Shown piece by piece: positions 29,888 through 41,993 of a stretch of 64,000 nucleotides of DNA. Numbering within the stretch: the stretch's first letter is position 1; each line of letters starts with the position of its first letter. Where the stretch lies: contig RPFO01001898.1 in the NCBI GenBank assembly GCA_009746045.1, positions 1-64,000 on the forward strand, written 5' to 3'. The notes beneath the pieces were generated by a model, which saw nothing but the letters and a program-made list of their open reading frames with translations, did no database searches and was not told the DNA's origin. The position numbers and the translations under genes were made by a program. The DNA is from Mesostigma viride. Its lineage: Eukaryota; Streptophyta; Mesostigmatophyceae; Mesostigmatales; Mesostigmataceae.

Positions 29888-31285
29888 GTGGGTTCCAGCA
29901 GCCATATCTGCGTGCGTTGTCTGCAGTATTTTATAATGCTTCGTAACACGCGCGGGAGCGGCAGCGGGAGCGGGGCGGGAGCGGGGGATGGCGGTGGTGA
30001 GGCAAGGGCAGATACAGGAGGCCCCGCCAGCGTCGTGCCAGAGGGACAGGCAATCCCGACGGCAGAGGGCGCCAATGGCAGGAGGGCATCCAACCGGAAG
30101 AGGAAAGAGGTGGCACAAGGGGAGGAGCGTGCAAGGTGGCCCACCGACGGCGTGGTGCTGACGGGGGAGGGCCAGGATGATGCTGAACGTCAAGCACCTG
30201 GTAAGAGACCATGTGTGCCTGCGTCTGGTGTACCTGCAGCTAGTGTTCCTGCGCCATTAGCACCTGTAGGAGCTGCAGTTATTGGCAGTGACCCTCGTGC
30301 TTTGCCTGGGACTAGACCTCATATGAGTGCTGTGGCTGTGATGAATGGCCAGAAGCCTCTCAAGCCTCCTGTGGGACAGGAAGAGCTAGACAAGTGGTTG
30401 GAGGATATGGAGCTAGTTTCTTGCTCTGTAGATCCCACTGTCAACCTTGTGCAGGTATTCCACACATCCACGACTAATAGGGATTCCAGTGAGCGTGTGA
30501 GGGACAAGGCTAGGCAAGCTGTCAAGGACAAGCTGACTTGGTCTCAGTTCCTAGAGGGCCTACGTCAGGAGTTCTCTGATAAGGTACTCAACCTCACTAA
30601 TCACTATAAGCTCAGCTATGATACCTTTGAGATCAAGGGCACGGTAGCTGAGGAGCTGCAGCGGCTCACACGCATCAGGGGGAAGGGGGCCAAGCATGGC
30701 TTCAATCTGACTGACAGAGCAGTGGCAGATTACTTCCTGGATCGCATGGGGCTGAGTGTGGATGGGAGAAATGCAGCTAGGATGTTTGCTGATCAGACAG
30801 ATGGGACGTGGACAGCCTTGCAAAGGGTTATTTTCAACATCCGTCCATCTGACAATGCTGCTTGCAAGGCAATCCAGGTGACTGGTGCCCCTTCAGCCTC
30901 CGCTCATCAGGTCCATGGAGATGCCCCTGGGCAGGGTGCTCAGGGAGATCCCAGACCTAGTAGGCGTCAGAGGGCTAACAGGCGCAGGCAGAATGGAAAC
31001 CAGGGTGGCAAGGGCCAGCAGCAGGGATCCAAAGGCAAGGGTCAGCAGCAGGCTGGTGGTCACCAGGGTGGTCAGCAGAACAAGGGTGGCCAAGGGCAAG
31101 GCAAGAGCCAGGGCCAGGGCACCCAGGCCAGTCAGAGCAGCCAGAACCAGGGTGGCCTGAAGAAGGCTGCTGCTGGGAAGGATGACAAGTGCTTTGGATG
31201 TGGCAGGACGGGTCATTGGCGACGTGACTGCCCAGACCAGGCCAAGTCTGCTGGAGTAGGCTCTGGCCAGGGGGGTAAGCCATGA
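29888..31285 (+). CDS. Copy I-e Gag, open frame
   Basis: A 465-residue frame; the likely translated start is the ATG at 29936, or the upstream leader if spliced. It has a Gly/Ser-rich N-terminus, the capsid-like helical part around residues 130-310, a Gln/Gly/Lys-rich region of KGQQQ-type repeats, and zinc knuckle CFGCGRTGHWRRDC before the C-terminus. The stop is TGA at 31283-31285, followed in the same frame by pol (TGACTTGATG context). It is not damaged within this frame. Confidence 0.85.
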   Translation: MGSSSHICVRCLQYFIMLRNTRGSGSGSGAGAGDGGGEARADTGGPASVVPEGQAIPTAEGANGRRASNRKRKEVAQGEERARWPTDGVVLTGEGQDDAERQAPGKRPCVPASGVPAASVPAPLAPVGAAVIGSDPRALPGTRPHMSAVAVMNGQKPLKPPVGQEELDKWLEDMELVSCSVDPTVNLVQVFHTSTTNRDSSERVRDKARQAVKDKLTWSQFLEGLRQEFSDKVLNLTNHYKLSYDTFEIKGTVAEELQRLTRIRGKGAKHGFNLTDRAVADYFLDRMGLSVDGRNAARMFADQTDGTWTALQRVIFNIRPSDNAACKAIQVTGAPSASAHQVHGDAPGQGAQGDPRPSRRQRANRRRQNGNQGGKGQQQGSKGKGQQQAGGHQGGQQNKGGQGQGKSQGQGTQASQSSQNQGGLKKAAAGKDDKCFGCGRTGHWRRDCPDQAKSAGVGSGQGGKP

Positions 31286-31726
31286 CTTGATGTGTTGTCC
31301 CCTGTAAATAGTCAATCACCCCTAGTGGGACGAACAGTTGTACAGAGTAATGGGGGTGTCCCTCTTGTGCAGCAGCAAGGGGTTGGGAATGATGAGGTGC
31401 TTCCACTCAATGATTGCAATAACGCTGCTGCAGCAGTGGAATTCCCTGTGCCTGTGGCAGGTGCAGGGTCTCCAGTTGTTGGGGTTGACTCTGGGAGTCA
31501 AGCCGCCAAACTGGAAGGACCTGCAGCTTCTGTGGGAACCGGGGCTGGCTCTGGGAGCCGAGCTACCTTGGAGGAGGTCCCTGGAGCAAGAGAACAGCAG
31601 GTGGGTCGTGCTATCCCAAGCACACAGTCTTTGTCACGTTCCTCTCTGTGCAGCCAGGCTGACAGGGGGTTGAGCTATGCTCAGGCTGGAAACACTCTAC
31701 ACCATACGTGGTGGCAGCCTGCCTGA
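31286..31726 (+). pseudogene. Copy I-e pol start; integrase core deleted
   Basis: Identical to 18757-19197: open in the Gag frame after UGA, Gly/Ser-rich spacer, truncated integrase zinc-binding region ending LHHT. The shared deletion shows it predates the long duplication. Confidence 0.7.
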
Positions 31727-32807
31727 AGAAGGCAGAGAGGGTGTTCTCCAGGTTGAGGCGTAAGGACAAGGGTTGGAAAATGCTGAGGCCCCAGGTGGGA
31801 CTGAGGGTCAGGATGTGGAAGGAACCGTCATTACCAGGCAAGCGTGGCAAGTGGCAAGATGGGCAGGTAACCCATGTTGAAGAGGCTAACCATTATTGTC
31901 TGGTGGCTTTGGAGAGTAATCCCAAGCACGTGTACAGGCTATCCTGGGCTCACGTCAAGGAGAGAAGGCCAACTGCAATCTGGCCTGAAGACGGCCCTGA
32001 TCCTCCCTTGGAGGGAGATGAGCAGGATGAGAGCCAGGCAGTAGATGCTAACCCGCCATGCTTGGATTATGGTCTGTCCTGGATGGATGAGGGTGAGCAG
32101 GAGTCTGCTGAGACGTCTGTCACAAGGCCACAGGTGGCCAGGGCTGCACCACAGTCCAGGGGGCTGCTGATGGCGGACATCATTCGAGCTCTGCAGAACA
32201 GCAAGCGTGATCCCAAGGTATCTAAGCTCACGGGATGGGGGTCATGTGGGGCACCAGCACTAGAGGTGGATACCAACTCACAGGTGTCCATTCTAAGGGT
32301 AGAGGATGCTGCAGGCTTGCAGTGGTCATCCCCTAGCTGCCTAGCTTTGTCTGATTTCTCTGGGAATGTGTCCATGAAGATCTTGGGAGAAGTGAGTGTG
32401 CCTATCCTGGGGTTGCCCACCACGTTCAGTGTGGTTGAAGGGTATCAGGGGCCTGCCATTCTAGGTCAGAACTTCTTGTGCTTGCCAGGGGTGAGGATAT
32501 CCTCTGCTGAGGAGCTAGCATTAGAGGGGCAGGGCCGCCTTCCCTTGCAGAGATATCGCTACTCCCAGGGTCTTAGTGTGGCTGTAAGGGCTGTGAGGGG
32601 TCTAGAGGCAGAGGGTCCTGATTCAAAGGAGCCCATTGCTGGGGACCTGCTGATCCTCCCTACTACGTTTGACCCACGTGAGTTGGGTGTGCAGAGGTAC
32701 CAGATCCCAGGAACGAGTCCTGTACCTTGGCGCAAGCTAGTGGAGATGATGCAAAGCCCCAAGATGGCTAAGGCATGGACTCTTGGCTTTGTTGCTTCTG
32801 GGCATGA
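31708..32807 (+). pseudogene. Copy I-e integrase C-terminus and retropepsin-like domain
   Basis: Identical in translation to 19179-20278. The integrase SH3-like tail is followed by EVDTNSQVS and ILGQNFL 63 residues apart, then the RT start, interrupted at 32808 by the second copy of the nested LTR element. Confidence 0.75.
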
Positions 32808-35800
32808 TGTTGGAAAAGGTAGAGGAAACTAATGGGTTTTACACAATGCCTTGTGCTTGGCCTTGCTACCCACACACCTTGCAGGTGCTGAAAGAAAGAG
32901 AGGTTGAAGACAATTTACGTGGAAGAATAAATGGCTTTATTAGAATATAATAGTTGGAGAAGAGCTTGAATGGAGGTTGAATGGAGGTACCTGCCCTTAG
33001 GGGGCAGTTTCCTTTTATACCTTTTAGGCTAGGAAGGATGACATCAGCAATGACATCATCACAGAAGCTTGTAGAAACATCCTAGCATATTCCTAGCATA
33101 TTCCCAGCATATTCTCAGTATATTCCAGGAATATTCCTGGCATATTCTTAGAACATTCCTAGAACGTTCTAGACATGATCCAATGAGCTGGCATAATAGC
33201 TAGATGCCAAGTGTCTACATAATAATGTGCCACATAACATGATTAATAAAGTGACACATCTCTTCTCCTTGGAGTGACAAGTGTCATACAATGAGTCTAC
33301 CCACTTGTCATCATGTAAGTCATAACATGTGTCATCATGAGCTTCCAACATTTGTCAGCTCATGGACCAAACACTTGTTCAATAGGCCATAGCACCACTT
33401 GTCAATCAAATACGTGATGCTACTAGGCTGACTCAGGGTACAAGTCATCCATGTCCAAGAATAGGACTATGGCACATGAATATTGATCAGCTCATTGAGC
33501 CCAATCCATCTAGCTCATCATAGCTATCGAATTCCCAGTCCATAAGTAATAAATCCAACAAGAAATAAATCAGGCTGGGATATATTGTGGCCAGGTGGAT
33601 ATAATATCCCTAACACCCCCCTTAGCCACATGGGCACAATGCAAAAGATGTCTGGGTAGGTGGAATCTCAACACCCCCCTTAACCACATGCTCGTAGCAT
33701 GCAGTCCAGTTGCTAGCATGGTGCAACTGAAAATGAAGATGCCGTCCTCGTGAAATACTTGAAGCTCCAACATGCGGTCATGAGCCGCACTACCGCCACT
33801 GATCCGTCCCCCCCGGCAACGCGAATGAGTGTCCTGCCATAGCAGCAACGCACTAGCTGCCCATCAATCCTGGATGGCTGATACCCAACCCTTAGTTGGA
33901 AAAAGTGCTCTAGATGCGACATTCCCCCCTCACTCAAAGCGGCTGCCCATGGACACAATAGGGGCACACAGTCCCACACATATAATACGGCAACACATGC
34001 CAACAAAGAAAGTCCCTATGAGCTAACCCAAACGGTATAGAGGTAGGGCAACGGCAACAATACGTGCTGTACACACACGGAGCAACATAACATACGCCAT
34101 CTCACACAATAAATGACACCAACATCACGTTTTACGCCAAATAAACGGGGTGAGCAAACAAACATATTGGCAACAAATGCCACACAAACAAGGTACAATA
34201 CAACCTTCAACACAAAACACAGTGGCCATAACAGATAAACACGCTTCATAGCAAAGAAAACAGGACGTGCAAGACATTACCGCCACAAAGGCGAACACAG
34301 GTAACGATTACTTCGTCACGATTCACAAATCAGTGCCCGAGAGTAAACATAACGTCCGACATTACAGGCTATGCCGAAATGCACAGCCAAATTCGACACA
34401 AAGGACGTAAGCATTTGCATACAAGCAATGCTCTCAGCACAAAACAAAATAACACACGCGTCACAGGCACTTTAACTTACGAAAACAAGTCGTAGACGAC
34501 GATATAACGGCGCTTCACTACGCCGCAGACTAGTGCCACAAATAGCGTGCAAAAACTCTGGATACACACTCCAGGTACGTAGAAAACGTCTCGTGGGAAC
34601 AATACCAAAATGTGTGGGCCATTGCCACTGAACGCATGGCAAAATAAACACATAATTGCTGGAAGAACACAAAGAAAGAACCAGAAAACGCAGGCTTACG
34701 GCGCCTCACAAGTTCCAGCAAACACGACACAAAAGTCGACATACAAGTTAATTTCCCACAGACAAAACATTAGGGCAACCTTGAGAAGTGGGGTCTGTGC
34801 ATCCTGGGCGACAATTTCCAAGGGTCGTTGCAGCTAGCGCAATTGCAAATGCCATGGCCTGGCCGAACACCGTAAACTGACCGACGTGATACCTTGGCAG
34901 CATTTCGCACCTTAGTTGACCGTTGGTGCTTGACAACACTTTGGCTGACAGGTCGCTGTCCACGTCGTTGTCGGCTCGCTCGAGGCCTCGCGCCAGCACC
35001 GGACTTGGCAGTCCAGGACTTGGAAAAATTTTGCAGCTTGGTCGATTTCGCCCTCGCGTCACGAATTTGTTCCCCCTCAGTTAGGCTGGCAGCGTTCGAG
35101 CGCCGCGCCTTTGGTCTGGTCGCCGGACTTTGGTTACTAGCACCAGTATCACCTGGTATGCTGGCGGCGACAACGCGCTCCGCCTGCACTGGGCTGTTCT
35201 GGACCGCAGTTTCTGGAAGTACTTCAGCGTCTGACACCGACTTCTCCGTTGCGCTGGAAACTTCTCGAATTGGCGTGAACTCCCACTGGGCCGGCGCAGA
35301 GTATATAAAGCCACGCAGTGTGCGAGTAATGCCCAGTAGGCCGCCCCCGATCCCGCATACACGGGCAAGCATGGCCAGTATGACCGTTAGGCCCACGGCC
35401 AGCCACTCCGCCGCGTGTCCCGAGGCACGTGAGATGCTGCGCTCGCTGCTCGCCATTTTCTGCCCTTGACAGGCAGCGTCGACGTCCTTGAAGCTCGTCG
35501 CCGAAGATTTCAGCTCTGGGATGGCGTCCATCGCTGCGTCCGCACCGCGCGCGGGCAAAAAGTAGGCATTGTTCCTCGTCACGATGCTGCAGGGCCTGCT
35601 GTCCAGCACAGCAACCCGCCTGGCGAGGTCGACGTTGTGGCCATCCTTGACGAGCTGGCCGACAGATAAAAGTCGGGTGCTCAGCTTTGGAACGAGCAGC
35701 GCGTTTTGGAGGTGCACGTCTGCCTCCTGGCCCGGCAGCTTCAGCTTGACAGTCCCGATGGCTGTCGCCTTCAGTTTGCCGCCTGAGCCGGCGATTTCCC

Positions 35801-37687
35801 TGTTGTGAGGGTGCAGGCACACGAAATCCGACGGGCATGGCGTCATGTGACAGCTCGCTGCAGAATCCAGCACCCAGCTGGTCGGCGCCTTCTTTTCATA
35901 TTGCGTGAGTGCAGCAGTGTCCGACGGCGATGGCGACTCGGCGATGGTGGCGAAGACGAAGCCGGACGGCAGCTCTGCAGCCTCCTGGGTGATGTGCGCC
36001 TCGCTGGCACCTGGTGAGTGCCCCTTTCTCGCCGCTGATGTCGCGTGGTTCCGTCGCGTCGCCTGGTTCTTGCGTTCTTGCTTCAGCTCCGGATGCTTCT
36101 CCCAGCACTGGGCCTCCACGTGCCCAAGCTTCTTGCAGTGATAGCACCGCTTTCCTCCACCTTTCTTGGCAGTAGTGTGGAAAGCCTGGCCGTCCGATGA
36201 GCTCTCCTTCTTTGCTTCAGCAGAACGCCCTCCCATCAGCATGTCCTCCGCTTCCAGCAGCGCAGCCTTGACCTCCTCCAAGTTGTCCTCCTCCTTGAAA
36301 TGCACCGATATCAGCGCAGGGCGATATTTGTCTGGCAGGCCGCTCTTGAGAATGGCTGCGAAGTCTTGGTCACTCATGACTCCCCCCACAGCACGGTACT
36401 CCGCCAGCAGCAGCAGTCCCCTTAGGATATACTGCCCCATGGTCTCCCCTGGCTTCATTTGCAGCCTGTGCAGCTGGACCCTGAGGTCCATCCGGTGGCT
36501 CTTGGTGAGCTTTTGCTGCTCGTAGACCTCCCTCAGCGTCTTGTAGAGCTTGCTGCCAGATTGGTCTGGCACGAGCGATAGGATGCGCCTCGCTTCTCCA
36601 ACAAGTGCAGCTGAGATAACAAGGCCGACAGCCATGTCAGCCTTGGGGTCCTCCTTGGTGCCAAGCAGAACATCCTTAACCCCGTAGAAGCGACAGAAGC
36701 CCTCAAGGGATGTCTTGGTCTCCTCCCAGCCACGTAAACTTGTGCCGTCAAATTTCAGCACCATCTTGGAGCACACATTCAGCATAGGAGTGTAGTCCAC
36801 CTCGCTTGCCATGGAGCTTGTAACTGGGCTGGGTTTCTTGGTGGTCTTCTTGGAGCTCATGAACAATCCTCCGATACCATGTTGGAAAAGGTAGAGGAAA
36901 CTAATGGGTTTTACACAATGCCTTGTGCTTGGCCTTGCTACCCACACACCTTGCAGGTGCTGAAAGAAAGAGAGGTTGAAGACAATTTACGTGGAAGAAT
37001 AAATGGCTTTATTAGAATATAATAGTTGGAGAAGAGCTTGAATGGAGGTTGAATGGAGGTACCTGCCCTTAGGGGGCAGTTTCCTTTTATACCTTTTAGG
37101 CTAGGAAGGATGACATCAGCAATGACATCATCACAGAAGCTTGTAGAAACATCCTAGCATATTCCTAGCATATTCCCAGCATATTCTCAGTATATTCCAG
37201 GAATATTCCTGGCATATTCTTAGAACATTCCTAGAACGTTCTAGACATGATCCAATGAGCTGGCATAATAGCTAGATGCCAAGTGTCTACATAATAATGT
37301 GCCACATAACATGATTAATAAAGTGACACATCTCTTCTCCTTGGAGTGACAAGTGTCATACAATGAGTCTACCCACTTGTCATCATGTAAGTCATAACAT
37401 GTGTCATCATGAGCTTCCAACATTTGTCAGCTCATGGACCAAACACTTGTTCAATAGGCCATAGCACCACTTGTCAATCAAATACGTGATGCTACTAGGC
37501 TGACTCAGGGTACAAGTCATCCATGTCCAAGAATAGGACTATGGCACATGAATATTGATCAGCTCATTGAGCCCAATCCATCTAGCTCATCATAGCTATC
37601 AAATTCCCAGTCCATAAGTAATAAATCCAACAAGAAATAAATCAGGCTGGGATATATTGTGGCCAGGTGGATATAATATCCCTAACC
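32808..37687 (-). mobile_element. Nested Gag-protease LTR element, copy 2
   Basis: Duplicate of 20279-25158, with LTRs at 32808-33615 and 36880-37687, PBS at 36868-36879 and PPT at 33616-33623. HSE-like clusters lie near 33127-33173 and 37199-37245. It sits at the identical position in pol, so it arose by duplication of the whole region and not by a second insertion. Confidence 0.9.
34770..36860 (-). CDS. Gag-protease polyprotein with membrane/basic tail, copy 2
   Basis: Same 696-residue product as 22241-24331: Gag, zinc knuckle CYHCKKLGHVEAQC, protease WVLDSAASCHMT, hydrophobic segment and basic tail. Start ATG at 36860. No difference found in the compared translation. Confidence 0.85.
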   Translation of the reverse strand: MSSKKTTKKPSPVTSSMASEVDYTPMLNVCSKMVLKFDGTSLRGWEETKTSLEGFCRFYGVKDVLLGTKEDPKADMAVGLVISAALVGEARRILSLVPDQSGSKLYKTLREVYEQQKLTKSHRMDLRVQLHRLQMKPGETMGQYILRGLLLLAEYRAVGGVMSDQDFAAILKSGLPDKYRPALISVHFKEEDNLEEVKAALLEAEDMLMGGRSAEAKKESSSDGQAFHTTAKKGGGKRCYHCKKLGHVEAQCWEKHPELKQERKNQATRRNHATSAARKGHSPGASEAHITQEAAELPSGFVFATIAESPSPSDTAALTQYEKKAPTSWVLDSAASCHMTPCPSDFVCLHPHNREIAGSGGKLKATAIGTVKLKLPGQEADVHLQNALLVPKLSTRLLSVGQLVKDGHNVDLARRVAVLDSRPCSIVTRNNAYFLPARGADAAMDAIPELKSSATSFKDVDAACQGQKMASSERSISRASGHAAEWLAVGLTVILAMLARVCGIGGGLLGITRTLRGFIYSAPAQWEFTPIREVSSATEKSVSDAEVLPETAVQNSPVQAERVVAASIPGDTGASNQSPATRPKARRSNAASLTEGEQIRDARAKSTKLQNFSKSWTAKSGAGARPRASRQRRGQRPVSQSVVKHQRSTKVRNAAKVSRRSVYGVRPGHGICNCASCNDPWKLSPRMHRPHFSRLP

Positions 37688-39049
37688 AAGGTGGATAGTT
37701 GCCAACTGTGCAGAGCCTGTAGATGTCCTCCCTGAGGATCACCAGCTGCTCAGGTTGATGTTTGTCCTCAAGCTCAAGGAGGTGGATGGCGTGCAGGTGC
37801 CACATGTCAGACCAGTTGTGACTGAGTACCATGGCACTGGCCAGTTGTTAGATGAGGAGCTCTATACTCCAGGGATGCTGCATGATACATGGAGGATTTT
37901 GTTGTGCATTTACTTGTCTTTTCTGCAGAAGGGGATACCCTATAGCTCTGTGTTGGTAGATTTCAAGAGGGCTTTTCTTAAGGGTGATCAGCAGGAAGCA
38001 CAGGATACTTGGCGCACAATACCCCCTTTCTTTGTTAAGGTGCCTGCAGTGTGGAGGGCAGAGCTGAAGACGAGGTATTTGAGGATTCTCAAAGGCGTGG
38101 AAGGCCTTAGATCGAGTCCCATCATCTGGAGGAAGAGCTTGGAGAAGTACCTCAGGTCTGTCTGTGGTCTCTCAGTCTCTCCAGTTGATCCTTGTCTGTT
38201 TCAGGGTAGCTATGAGGGGCTGCCAGCGTTTGCCTCCCTGCATGGTGATGATCTGCATCTCCTGGGCCATCCCACTTGGCAAGAGTTGACTCTGGCCAGG
38301 ATCCAGAAACGGTTTGAACTGGGTAAGATCCAGTACTGTACATGGTTGAGAATGAGCCCATGGTGTTTTGTGGAATGCAGGCGACCTTGGTCCATCAGCA
38401 GGGTACATGGTCCATCAAGCTGGAGGGTGGTAAGGATTATCCTCAGCAGATCATAGATGCCTTGCAGGAGCCCATCACCCAGGCCAGATGTGCAGCAATA
38501 CGAGGTATGTTGGCATGGCTGGCCAGCATTTGTGCTCCTGACCTGTTGGTACTGAGTCGGTTGACCGATTCCCAACTGGTGGAGGTGGGTGCTGAGAGAG
38601 TGGTAGAGGCTGTTCGCATGTCTCCCCCTCTCATGCTGGGTCCTTTGGATTTGTACAGGCCTTTTGACATGACGCTCTATGTAGACAGTTCTATGGATAG
38701 TAGGAAGGTCACAGAGGTCAGGGGCCGTGCAGCAGCATTAATATCCCTGGTGCAGGAACAGTCCTCTCTGGTCTGCTGGTACAGTCGGTTGCGAAACAGG
38801 GTAACTCCCAGCAGTGACATTGCTGAGTGCAGGGCAATCTGTGAAGGGCTCCATACTGCTCTTTATACTTGAGGGAGCTATTTTACCAGCTATGTCAAGT
38901 GGCTTCCTGTCGGTTGCAGATGCACACACTGGTAAGAACTGACAGCATGGGCATGGTGCAGTTTGTGCACAGGCAGCTGGCCAGGAGCAGGGACCTTGAT
39001 TATTTGTTGCTCAAGGAAATGTCTTGCTTAGCTAACATTGAACATGTGG
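37688..39049 (+). pseudogene. Copy I-e reverse transcriptase and RNase H, broken
   Basis: The RT start is shared exactly with copy I-d to 37885, then switches to a relative differing at many silent and some coding sites. It has VLVDFKRAFLKGD and SLHGDDLHLLG (near 38235). A frameshift near 38335 (duplicated TAC in CAGTACTGTACATGG) and another near 38868 separate the RT, connection and RNase H parts. RNase H resumes at 38869 and is interrupted at 39058 by a hAT element, with its C-terminus at 42488-42590. Confidence 0.8.
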
Positions 39050-40485
39050 CTGGCGTGCAGTGTTCCATTATACGGCGTATTATACGGTATAATACGGTAT
39101 AATACGCGTCATCATACAAGGTCGAGCGTATAATTTTTATCCGTTTTATACGATTTGCGTATTTTTACGTATAATACGGCGAATAACACGTATAAGCGCG
39201 CGTATAATGGGGTTTTCGCGCTCATCCGAGGTCCGGCAGCCAAATTTTTCGTGAGGGAACCAAGGCGGGAAAGCAAGGGAACTTAGAAACACTACGGAAA
39301 CCATCCACTGGTTGACATTTGGCGACCGTGAGACACAAGGATCTTACAAGCAAGCTACACTGTAGCATGGCAAGTTGGCAACCCAAGTTGGCAACCCTCC
39401 ATGCTGTTTAGGTCTCTGCCCTTGCCTCTCGGGCAGCCATGCACCGAATATAAATATAAGTCATACAGAAAACTGACTGTTTTGACAGCATGGCCGCTTT
39501 ACATTTTCAACTGAAATTCTGTAGGCATGATCCTTAGGTCTTGAAAAGCTTATATCCTTGGCCAGGCAATGTTTGGATGTGCGCAGATATGTCTCGACCT
39601 TCTGCTCGATGCGGCAACCTCGTTTCAGCAACCAGGTGGCGACCGTGCATGTGCTAACTGTTGATAGGCGGGAAATGCCCCTACATTTGAACGCGGATAG
39701 ATGTTTCACGTTATTCCTTACATGATTTATAAGCGACGACGGCCAGGAAAGGCTCGCAGCTACGTCCATCAGGTGGGCATGCTGGGTCCGTCAAGAAAGG
39801 TAATATGCGGTTTTGATCTGGTACGTGCTATCCTGTTCACGTGTTCATTGTACTGTCTCAAGTTGTTGGGTGGATTGTTAAATAATTGTAGACCTGTAAT
39901 GGAGGTTTTCTGCTTGTCTTTTGGTTGCTTTACTGCCTCTACGCATTATTGGCTTGTGATGGTTGGGGAATACCACCACGACATGCAGAGTTTGGACCAG
40001 ATTTGTCTGCTATTAGCTTATGCCTCATCGAAAGCAGTGACGTAGTGCTTGGCATTGTTTGTAAATATGATAAGCTTGATAACGCGATGTTTTTTCTTGC
40101 TAAAAACATCTCGAAACAAGTGGTTTTCTGGCCAGATCTAGCCACTATTTCTTGTTTTGCTCGCCAAAGTCAGCCTTCTTCTTGTGTGCTCCTCATGCAT
40201 ACAAGAAACATGGAGATGCCCAGGACCTGCTTGCATGGAAGCATAGCCATCTTACTTCTTTTGCTTTTTTCATCTTTCCATTTCATTTGGCGTTGTTTTT
40301 TAGGGTATAATGCATAGGTAATCTAGCTCCTCGTGAACCCTGGTTTACACGTCCAGTGTTCCCAAGCACTGCTGAGCAGTGGCAACCCATGTATCATGTG
40401 TAATTTAGTGTCAGAAACATGTGGACTGCTTGAAATGATATCAAAATGCATGAAACAACCCCAAAAACGATGAAATCCAGTATTT

Positions 40486-40557
40486 GCGTATAATTTCCGG
40501 ATAATACCGTATTCTACCGTATTATCCATTATACGGACCCCGCGCGTATAACCGCGC
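40486..40557. repeat. Internal copy of hAT subterminal block
   Basis: About 72 bp starting GCGTATAATTTCCGG recur at 42386-42458 next to the right end of the hAT element. Both copies are preceded by GAAATCC. This suggests an older element end or a rearrangement inside the 3.4-kb element. Confidence 0.7.
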
Positions 40558-40590
40558 AGACCAGGCCACCAAAGAGGGTGGGTGGGTGGG

Positions 40591-40982
40591 ACAAGAAAAA
40601 AGACCACAACAATGTCACTACGCCGCCAAAGTAGTCAAACTGCACTAGCACGGGGCTGACATCAGCAACCGAGCTTAACTTAACATGTCAACCTGAGAAT
40701 GTAGCGACACCTACCGTACCACAAAAACAACAACCAATCAAATACCCTTTCCGAAAGGTTCTAATTATCATTCGACATACCGGTTCAACAAACCCGGCCC
40801 TGTCAAACTTTAAGCATAAGATTGTTTCGAGATTGTAGTACAATATTTCAGGTCGCCAGCCATTAGCCAAATCCGGTTACATCTGCCAAACCCGCCCGGT
40901 TCAGCCGACCATCCAGGCGGCTTCCGTGAGCGGCCTTATTCCCCGCCTCACTTCGAGAAACTCTTTTCAAAGAAATCCGATT
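40591..40982. repeat. 392-bp direct repeat, copy 1
   Basis: Matches 41994-42385 (offset 1,403 bp) with no difference noticed. It starts ACAAGAAAAAAGACC and ends AAATCCGATT. It could be a pair of terminal direct repeats around 40983-41993, but it lacks TG...CA ends, so I do not call it an LTR. Confidence 0.85.
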
Positions 40983-41993
40983 CATACACCCGTTTGCTCA
41001 CCATAGTCACCAGCATCTTTGTTAAAACAATAAGTAGATGCATATAGACAGGTAGCGGTTACAGAACCGCTATTAAGAACTCCATAGGCATGGCTCGCGA
41101 TTACCCAACCTCCCCTTCCTGGCCCTCCGGTCCGCTAAAGAAGCACCATTTCCTTTCCCGTCAAAAGCTGTCCTGTCGCGATGGGCGCTCTCCGTTGCCA
41201 GAAAACAGATTTAATTCCCAGCGACTGTGAATGCACAAAAATTCATGCACTGTCGATCGACACAGCTCGCATTTTTGACCCCACTCGGGGGCCCCCGCTG
41301 ACCTCGTTGCCGACCTCTTCTCTGGTCCGCTAAGGGGTGCTGTCGCGGAACACAAAGTCAAAGCAAAAGCTGCTGACTGGCACCGCTGATTCCAGCCGAC
41401 GCCCAGTTTTACAACCTTTTTGAAGAGCAACCAACTTAGTGCCGAGCACATAAACACTCCTTCCGTACAAAACAATGGAAATACCACTGAATACGAAATC
41501 AAGTTGATTTTCAGCCCTTGCCTCCTGCGCCAAGGCTCCGTGTCCCACAACGGTGACTTAAATTTTTTACCCCCCGAGCCGCGACGGCCCTCAAGCCAAG
41601 CCCAACCCGGAATGCAAGCATTTCCAGGTACGAGACAACTCAAAGGCAGGCCAGCCTGCCGACAGCCCAACCTGAGGCGCAAGCATCCCCAGGTACGGAA
41701 CCATCAAGCAAGCTAGCCCTTGTCCAACCCGGCCAGCTGGCCGTTTCTTTCAAACAAACCAGCCATTAATTAAATAATGCATCAGCCCCCGCTTCGCATT
41801 TAAACCCCGATCACCCGGACATTAATTCCGGGCCAGTGGCAGCCATGAATCCCAACCGCCTTAAGCAGCCAGGGATCATGGATGCCGGAAATTTGGTTAA
41901 CAAATTTTAGCCCCGCACCCATGCTGAGCGCAAGGCTGGTGAGGCACTTCTTGTACCGCCATAGCCTCAGCCGTCGGCGCTCAGCCAACGTTT

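Larger units (their letters stand above)
30169..37885 (+). repeat. Long direct repeat, copy 2 (partner 17640-25356)
   Basis: Same sequence as 17640-25356 at +12,529 bp, including the nested LTR element and its LTR-specific difference (33529 G versus 37601 A). It ends at 37885. Confidence 0.9.
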
